Part shown: positions 57,690-64,000 of the stretch, in pieces
How positions within the stretch are numbered: the first letter of the stretch is position 1
Layout: every line of letters starts with the position of its first letter
Notes under the pieces: model-generated
Databases searched by the model: none
The model's input: only the letters and a program-made list of their open reading frames with translations
What the model was told of the DNA's origin: nothing
Translations under genes and position numbers: made by a program
Source: Canna indica
Taxonomy: Eukaryota; Streptophyta; Magnoliopsida; Zingiberales; Cannaceae
Assembly: GCA_034359265.1 (NCBI GenBank)
Contig: CP136896.1
Location: 37,438,001 to 37,502,000, forward strand
Direction: 5' to 3'
Length of the DNA: 64,000 nt

Positions 57690-58803
57690 TGTAGTCGAAA
57701 TGGCAACACTAGAGGGGGGTGAATAGTGTGTTTACTAATTCAATTAGCCTGAATTCGATTTTAATCGTTTCTTAAAATATTTAGACAATTTGCAATTTTA
57801 TGATTGGATGCAGAAGCAATAATAAAACAATTAAGCACAACCAAATATAACAATGCTAACACAGTAATTTATAGTGGTTCGGCCCCAATGCCTACTCCAC
57901 TACCTAAGCACCCCGCTTAGGATTTCCAAACTAGTTTAACCAGATTAAATCAGTTTCCCTTACACAGAGGACTTCCCGAGTTGAGGCAGAGTGTGCACTT
58001 GAAGAAGTTGTTGCTAGAAGAACAGAGCATAAGCAATTTATCTTTTGGAAGACTTAGATGTCTCTTTTTAATGCTCAATAATATTTGTATCAGTGAGAGA
58101 GAGAGGTTAAAAAGAGTTAGATGAGGTATATTTATACCCTCACGAAGAAACGACAGCTCAACAGATAGAAAACTATCTGTTGCAGATGCTCGATCGATTG
58201 GTCGATCGACCGGCCGATCGACCCCTGACACCAATCGCTGCATCTTCTCTCTGTGCGGTCGACCGACGGGTCGACTGCCAGACACAAAACACCCGATCCC
58301 ACATTCGGTCGATCGGCGCAAGGACGCCAGGGTCGTGCGACTGCACGATCCTTAATCTGGTCGACTGCTAGGGCTACTATCCATTTCTGGCCTCTATCGG
58401 TCGATCGAAGTAGCCACTCCCAGTTTTTGGCAGAGTTCGGTCGACTGACCGATCGACCGAATTGGCTACTGCCAATTTCTTAGCCCTTTTTCTTGCGCGC
58501 TTCATTTCCAGGTTCCGGCTTTCAATGAGAATCAACTTGGAGAGCTTTCCATTTGATCTTTGGACTCATCCAATGTGACTTTGGTGCACTCGTTGATCTT
58601 TGAGATGTTTCACGATGAACCCTAGTGCGACGATCAATGTCCTTCCAATTTTTTGATTTCTTCTGATTTTTTCGATCGAGGACATCGAACGCTGATCGAT
58701 ATGGAACCTGAAAGATTTCTCGATGAATTATTAGTTCTATGTTTGTTATCATCAAAATCGAGATTAAGAGATTAAGACCAAGGTTGAAAACCTAAAGTCA
58801 ACA
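57690..58803 (-). repeat. Copia 5' LTR with internal deletion
   Basis: Starts (minus) TGTTGACTTTAGG at 58803. U3 palindromes 58185-58470, TATAAATA 58136-58129. A deletion near 57970 joins the leader to the distal end, so it is 1.1 kb against 1.7 kb. Confidence 0.85.
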
Positions 58804-59135
58804 GGTGTTTCCCAGTTGAGTTCGGAGTCTATAAGGGGTGTTCCGAGAGAAGAAAATGGCTGATTTCTCCATCTTTACTTTGAGTCCGCTCATGGATTTG
58901 AATGAGTTTAAAACTCATTTGATAAGCTATACATTCTGTTTGTCTACTTTGCAGAATAATATTATTGTCGTCTGCAAAGAATAAAGAATTTATCGACAGC
59001 GCGAAATGACTAATTTTTACACCTCGAAGATGGTGAAGAATCTCCTCCTGGTTTAATAAGAAGATGAGTCCTTCCATGCACGGGATGAAGAGAAGCGGGG
59101 ATAGGGGGTCGCCTTGACAGAGACCTTAACTAGGT
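58804..59135 (-). pseudogene. LINE (non-LTR retrotransposon) reverse transcriptase fragment
   Basis: Minus-strand GLCQGDPLSPLLFIPCMEGL (RT motif B, normally RGLRQGDPLSP) is followed by GVKISHFALSINSLFFADDN, the palm FADD motif, then ILQSRQTECIAYQMSFKLIQ. About 95 residues of RT only; endonuclease and RNase H are missing. It lies between two copia LTRs of the same orientation. Typical of plant L1-like elements. Confidence 0.8.
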
Positions 59136-60134
59136 TGTAAGTTGAATGGCCTACACTAGAGGGGGGAGGGGTGAATAGTGTGTTCGCTAAAAAGTTAACC
59201 TAAATATGGTTTTAATCAATTCTTGATTACTTAGGTTGATTCTGAATTCAACTAGATCAACAATTACGGAAGCGACAAATGAATAAATTAAACACAAGTA
59301 ACAACACAAGCACAATGGCAATACAAACAAAGAGATTTATAGTGGTTCTGCTCCAATGCCTACTCCACTATCTAAGCATCCCGCGTAGGATTTCCAAACT
59401 TAACTTTACTAGATTATGAATGTTTCCCTTACAATGAGGACCTTTTACCCGAAGAGTCACCGCCCTCACATCGAATGCACTTCCATACCTGGAAGCCTCT
59501 GTCTTCCTACCGAGAGCACTCTTCCATCGCAAACCCTTAAAGGACAACAATATCTAATCATAGTAAATCAAGCTACTCCAGTAGACTTGAGCCTTACAAC
59601 CAAGGCAACCACCCAATTCAACAAACCCAGCAACCTAGGTTTTCACAACTTGTAATACAATAAAATAAACAAGAAAATGCAAGTATAAATGGAGCAAAAA
59701 TACAATCAATACAATACTTAGCTCCAATACAAGATCCTAGCTTCATCTTGATGCCTTTGATGATGAAACAATGAAGACAAGGCTCAACCAAGGGTTTTTG
59801 GCTTTAAGCTAGGGTTTCACAACAAATGTGGCTCAATGAGTGTAATACCCGGGTTTCCTAATATAAAAATTTTGTGGTGCAGCCCATCGAAACTAGCCGG
59901 GCCGAGTCGCAAGATCGCCATGAGTAGCAGGTATAATTAATTTAAATTATAACCTATTGTTGGCAATTGGGGGATGAGTGTATTGGTTGACTCAAGTTGG
60001 GTTGATATCGGGTTCGCGGATCGAGTGAGGACTTGATCCGGCTTGGGTGGAGTCGAATGAGGGGGTTTAAGTGAGTAGGGAGGGGGTATTCCAGTCAAAG
60101 GAGTAAGGGGAATAAAACCCCTCACCCAAGCCAC

Positions 60135-60162
60135 CGTGTGGCTCAAAGGGGAGAGCCACACG
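60135..60162 (+). other. LTR leader hairpin H1 (covariant form)
   Basis: CGTGTGGCTC pairs with GAGCCACACG: a perfect 10 bp stem in which several pairs differ on both sides from the GTGCGACTC/GAGTCGCAC form of the other LTRs. Confidence 0.75.
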
Positions 60163-61755
60163 CAGCCCAAGGTGAAGGGGAGGGGGATTGTGATCGGCAC
60201 TGAGTTTGTGTCGACGCCCGAGGAAATTGGGATTTGTCTTCATCAAGCCTACCTTTTGATCCGATCGAGGTGAGTGGTTGGTTTGTTTGTGAGGGGAGGC
60301 GGGTGGCCAAACCTAGTAAGCTTTGAAATCGAGTTTTTACGCAAGTTTTCTTGTCGATCGATGTGGTTTTCTCGTGTTTGGACTCTAGATTATTAGTATA
60401 TCTGTGATCTCGTGTTTTAGATTGTATTTTTTTTTGTGTTTTATGGGTTGGCCGATTAGAGGAAAAAGGGGAAAGGTCATGCCAAAATTTTCCCCAATTT
60501 CCTCGAACGTCTTTTAACTCATGGATCGCCTTCTTTCCGTTGAATGTTAGATCTTTAGATTGATGCTAGGATTTGTTGTCGAGAGCATGCTCATCCTCCC
60601 TAAAGGGCTCGGCCGAGCAAGGTGTTACCCTGCTCAAGTCGGCTGAGCAAGGGTAAGGGTGGAATTACAAGTTTGATCGAATTATCTATACTATGTTTCA
60701 TGTTGGGTGGGCTTGATTCATACTTACATGCTTGATGTTAGATTGTAATTATATTATGAGATTGCTCGCTCATCTTATAAATTATTAGTAGCTATAGATC
60801 TAGATTATCATGTTTAAGGAAATGTTCTTATTAGTGCATACATGGATAGGATTGGCATGGCATATAAATCGAAGGAAATGTTTCATTAATTTTCAGATAT
60901 TATGCTCAATCATTACTATGTACACTGCATGTTCCTTTTCTGTTTCTAGAATTTAACCTCCTTAATTCGGCATTCACATGATAACCATTGCTGATAATTA
61001 TTTTTGGTGAGTGTTGTTGATAATGGGAGTCCACGTACTTATCTATGCTCTGTATGTTCTAATAAATTCAGAAAGAAAGGTTCTGGTACCTAGTTGTGAC
61101 AATTAACTGAGAGACAAAGTACACTTGCTAGGTTCTACATCTAGGGATAGTTAGTGGACATCAATATCCTAATAGTGCGACCCGAGGGGAGGGTCGGATA
61201 TGGGCAATGCCTAGAAAGCAAAACACAGGGAAATTTGCACAACCTGGTTTCAGTTGTGGTTGAGATGGTCTACTGAGGAGTGTCATTAGCCGAATGGCTA
61301 CCACACGACTCAACAGTTTATAGGGTCTTGAGATTGCACCAGCGAGCCCACTAGGTGTTAGACCCGACTGGTGGAGGGTCTTGAGATTCCGTTAGTGGGC
61401 CACGCTGACGGTAGACCCGAATTGGGTGGGACTAGCTATCCCTAACCCGGAGGATTTCTGAGGCTAGTGGCCATCCTAGTCGACGGATCTGTGACATGAA
61501 TGTCTAGTATGAAATGCCCTCATGGGCTGGTTTTGGTGGCCGACCGGCCTAGTTTTGTAGACTGGAGCACCGAACCTTCCACATCTTTTAGGCCACTAGT
61601 GGCCGAGCTATAGTGGAATTGTTAAGGGCCGAAGAGGCCGGTTTACTTATCCTTATGACTTGGAAAACTGGCTAACTACTATGGTGTGATCAATTTATAA
61701 TTCCTTATCTGTATCATATCTTTGCATATGTTATCTTGCCGAGGATTTAAGTGGA

Positions 61756-61793
61756 GGTTCGGAAGAACCGCTCACTGAGTTCCTCGCGAACTC
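61756..61793 (+). other. LTR hairpin pair H2/H3 (covariant form)
   Basis: GGTTC GGAA GAACC and GAGTTC CTCGC GAACTC. The second stem has T-A where other LTRs have C-G. Confidence 0.7.
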
Positions 61794-63015
61794 ATAGTTT
61801 ATTTATTGTTGTTTTGCATAGCCCGGCTAGTGAGGTACGGCTTGGTGGCATGGTGCGATTGGAGGGCAGACGTGGGTGCAGATCTCATAGCTGGTAGCTC
61901 TATAGTCGTAGTTGTGTTTGAGTAGAGTCGTGTGTATGCACTGAGTTGGTTCTATAAAACATTGAGATGTCTTCTAGAAAACCTTTAGATGTTTCTTTAA
62001 AAACTTGTGATGTTTCAAACTTGGTTTGGTTAAATTGTTTTCAAACAACTAATAAAGTTTGGTACTGTTGCTTTTATTTATGATTTCCATGTCAGTCTGG
62101 TTGTGCTTTATGAGTTGATGGTCAATGCATTGGGTAGGCTTCGGGGTACCGACACGTACCCTGGCCGGTCATGTGAACCCTGAGTTGGGGCGTGACAATG
62201 AGGCTTAGAAATGATCAATAGATGTCTCAAGTAAAGTAAGAGTGACAAAGATGGGTGAAGGAAGGCTGGGGTCTTGTATTTATAGGGAGCCAAAACAAGA
62301 CCAGGATGAAACACCACTCAACGGCTAAAAAAATAGTCATTGAGGTTCTGCTGATCGATATGTCGGTCACTAGTTTGATCGATCGAGCCTCGATCGATGA
62401 TCGATCGACTCTCAACCGATGATCGACCGAATAACTACTGGACATTTCCAGTAACTTTGGGCCGAATTTTGGTCGACCCTTCGATCGACCGGTCCACTTT
62501 ATTTATTTTTATTCTTCATTAACTTTAAAATATAAATATTAAATAAGAAAATGTCCCCCATTTGGATTCAATAAAAATATCAAAAAAATCAAAATCCTTA
62601 AGGATCAAAATCTAAATTTGGGGGTCTACTACTAATTTGCGAAAACCAAAATTTTTAAAATCTCCCGGGTCAAATATGGATAGGTTAAAGGTTTTCAAAA
62701 ATTTCTTGATAATAGGTCTTTAATTTATTTCTACCTAAGGAACAATTACCATGACTTTTGGTTCCAAGAAAATGTCTAAATCATGTAGCTCTCTAAGGAG
62801 CTCCCTAGACTTAGAAAATTTTTGGGCCATATTTTGATTTTTTTGGTTTTCAAGTTTTCGAGATTTGGATTTCGATTTTTGAGTTTTTATACATCAAATA
62901 GAGGATATACATTTAATCTAAACACTCTAGACCTAGACTCAAACTTTTTGAAGAATTCGAGCATCGACGAGCGTCCTTCCAATTTTTCGATTTCTTCGAT
63001 TTTTTGAGTTGAAAT

Positions 63016-63268
63016 AATTCATGCAACCAACATTTACTGTGATAATACTTCAACTATCTCAATGGCACACAATCCTATTCACCATGGCTACACCAAACAT
63101 ATTGAAATCAAGCACTGTTTCATTAGAGATCAAATTCAATCAAAACAAATTGATCTACTCTACTGCAAGACTGAAGACCAAGAAGCAGACAATTTTACTA
63201 AAGCATTGTATTTGGTTAAATTTCTGTACTTCAGAGATTTAATTGGTTTGAAATTTGTTTCTCATTAA
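63016..63268 (+). pseudogene. Ty1/copia RNase H C-terminal fragment
   Basis: Reads IYCDNTSTISMAHNPIHHGY then TKHIEIKHCFIRDQI, LLYCKTEDQEADNFTKAL and ends FVSH with TAA at 63266. CDN..S..I..NP..H.RTKHI..D.HF and DQ.AD..TK are hallmarks of plant copia RNase H. It is the last part of pol of a copia element unrelated to the TGTTGGC family. The 5' portion was lost at the junction with the copia LTR at 63015. Confidence 0.85.
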
Positions 63269-63275
63269 GGGGGAG
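63267..63275 (+). promoter_or_regulatory. Polypurine tract
   Basis: AAGGGGGAG overlaps the RNase H stop codon and abuts the LTR start TGTTAGAG. Confidence 0.75.
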
Positions 63276-63573
63276 TGTTAGAGTTTAATAAGAAACTTTG
63301 CATATATTAGCTTTATATATGTAATTTCAAGAATACAATATATTAGCTAATATGTATAGGTTTTACTACAAGTTCATGGTACACGTGTTCACTCAAGAGA
63401 GATGAGTTCAGTCACGTTAACTAAAGTATAAATACATTCAATGCATTCAAATTTCTTTGTTCCTGATGTTTGAGATCTGAATTTGAGTAGTAACTTCTTC
63501 ACCGATTTTGAGTGAGGTGAGTTCATCATTGGGTTCTGTTCTTCTACATTTTCTCTTCACAAAATCTCTTTCA
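63276..63573 (+). repeat. Copia 3' LTR (second family)
   Basis: Starts TGTTAGAGTTTAATAAG. Contains TATAAATA (63427-63434) and a T-rich leader. The end is placed at a TCA near 63573 by convention; no partner LTR or target duplication is available, so the right boundary is approximate. Confidence 0.6.
63427..63434 (+). promoter_or_regulatory. TATA box of copia LTR
   Basis: AGTATAAATACATTC, about 150 bases into the LTR. Confidence 0.55.
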
Positions 63574-63875
63574 ACTTTGCGTTAAAGGAGAGGAAGAGGG
63601 AACCAATAGATCAAAAGAAAAGGGTGGGAGTTGGGCGCATCAACCAAGCACGAACAAGCAAAAAACTTTATGCTGAGACAAAGTGGAGGCCTTCTCCGGC
63701 CCGCTCTAGTACTACGACTCCTCTTGCGAGTAAGAGTCCATGCTTTTGACGACTCACTAAAGAAGGAAGACGATGCAGATTTGTTGTTCAATGAAACACC
63801 ACTCTTTCCCTCTTGATAGATCGAGAAAGTTCCCCTAGTTGAATCACCCATGCGAGGTTCCTGCTAGGTATTTGC
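63574..63875. other. Unrecognised sequence, possibly organelle-derived
   Basis: Balanced base composition with long purine-rich stretches (GGAGAGGAAGAGGGAACC) and CTACGACTCCTCTTGCG, unlike the AT-rich surroundings. Both strands are open for 60-90 codons without a recognised domain. The texture recalls plant mitochondrial intergenic DNA, but I cannot identify a gene. Confidence 0.25.
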
Positions 63876-63899
63876 GCTCACGCCAATCTTGCCCGTATC

Positions 63900-64000
63900 A
63901 ATTTGGTGATCCAGCATCAAGGGGAGGAAATGTTCTATGTTTGCCTCTAAATCTTATATTTAGAGACAACAAATTAATGGTTTCTAAAAATTTGTCTCTA
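63900..64000. repeat. Short inverted TTTAGAGAC / GCCTCTAAA motifs
   Basis: GCCTCTAAATC, ATTTAGAGAC, GGTTTCTAAA and TTGTCTCTA crowd the last 70 bases, as in the subterminal zone of a DNA transposon continuing beyond the window. No terminus visible. Confidence 0.3.

Larger units (their letters stand above)
53711..58803 (-). mobile_element. Non-autonomous Ty1/copia element, minus strand
   Basis: 5' LTR 58803-57690, primer site, gag 57622-56218, non-coding internal region to 54695, and a 3' LTR fragment 54694-53711 that lacks both termini. No pol gene. Same family as 2885-9097 and 42566-49169. Confidence 0.82.
59841..62197 (+). mobile_element. Solo Ty3/gypsy LTR with ATGAG target duplication
   Basis: 2357 bp, TGTAATACCC...GGGGCGTGACA, flanked by ATGAG (59836-59840, 62198-62202). 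AATAAAA 60111-60117, H1 60135-60162, donor CGAG/GTGAGTGG at 60269/60270, H2/H3 61756-61793, acceptor-like TTTTGCATAG at 61820. It lies in a copia LTR. Confidence 0.93.
59136..63015 (-). mobile_element. Copia LTR, minus strand, split by solo gypsy LTR
   Basis: 59136-59840 carries the terminal block (CACTAGAGGGGGGAGGGGTG..) and R/U5; 62203-63015 carries TATAAATA (62284-62277), the U3 palindromes (62340-62500) and the U3 start region, truncated before TGTTGG at about 63015. No internal region is attached. Same family as the other copia LTRs. Confidence 0.82.

Overview
This is 64 kb of plant nuclear DNA, almost certainly from a flowering plant. It is a repeat graveyard: I find no intact host gene, no tRNA or rRNA gene, and no prokaryotic feature. 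The evidence is plant-type Ty3/gypsy and Ty1/copia LTR retrotransposons primed from initiator tRNA-Met, a CACTA (En/Spm) transposon with its two classical genes, a Helitron-type 3' end, a MITE, a foldback element, a LINE relic, and two broken fragments of plant nuclear genes for organelle proteins (OSB-like and RanBP2-finger/VAR3-like). The species cannot be named from this sequence.

Layout. 1-9.9 kb: a minus-strand gypsy LTR, a plus-strand gag zinc-knuckle relic, and a minus-strand non-autonomous copia element (2885-9097) joined to part of a second internal region. 9.9-16.6 kb: a truncated gypsy LTR, a CCGCCAT motif cluster, broken host gene fragments, an AT-rich Helitron-like block ending at 15415, and a CACTA subterminal repeat array ending at 16646. 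16.6-27.5 kb: plus-strand gypsy gag/protease, an inverted gag piece, a solo LTR with a perfect CCAAT target duplication, a second gypsy LTR with primer site, a solo copia LTR, and another zinc-knuckle relic. 27.5-37.1 kb: a minus-strand gypsy element with both LTRs and broken gag, protease, RT, RNase H and integrase ends; its 3' LTR carries a 2.2 kb modular foldback element. 37.1-53.7 kb: one CACTA transposon (transposase plus TNPA-like gene) split by a solo gypsy LTR (target CATCG), a 6.6 kb non-autonomous copia element with gag and an extra ORF (target ACCAT), and a second solo gypsy LTR (target ACACA). 53.7-64 kb: a minus-strand copia element with a coiled-coil gag, a LINE RT relic, a copia LTR split by a solo gypsy LTR (target ATGAG), the 3' end of another copia element, and an unrecognised tail.

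The most interesting signals are structural. The gypsy LTRs, although diverged, share a hairpin just downstream of the TATA box with paired compensatory changes, a consensus 5' splice site, and two more hairpins directly before a 3' splice-site-like sequence. Together these suggest a structured and spliced LTR leader. The copia LTRs share a U3 block of repeated TCGGTCGACCGA-like palindromes upstream of TATAAATA. The intact-ended copia element lacks pol but carries gag plus a second ORF preceded by LTR-promoter-like sequence and an intron-like acceptor.

The history runs CACTA first, then gypsy and copia insertions into it, LTR-LTR recombination to solo LTRs, local duplication and gene conversion, and heavy decay, much of it G:C to A:T. 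All boundaries were read by eye; those without a target duplication may be off by several to tens of bases.
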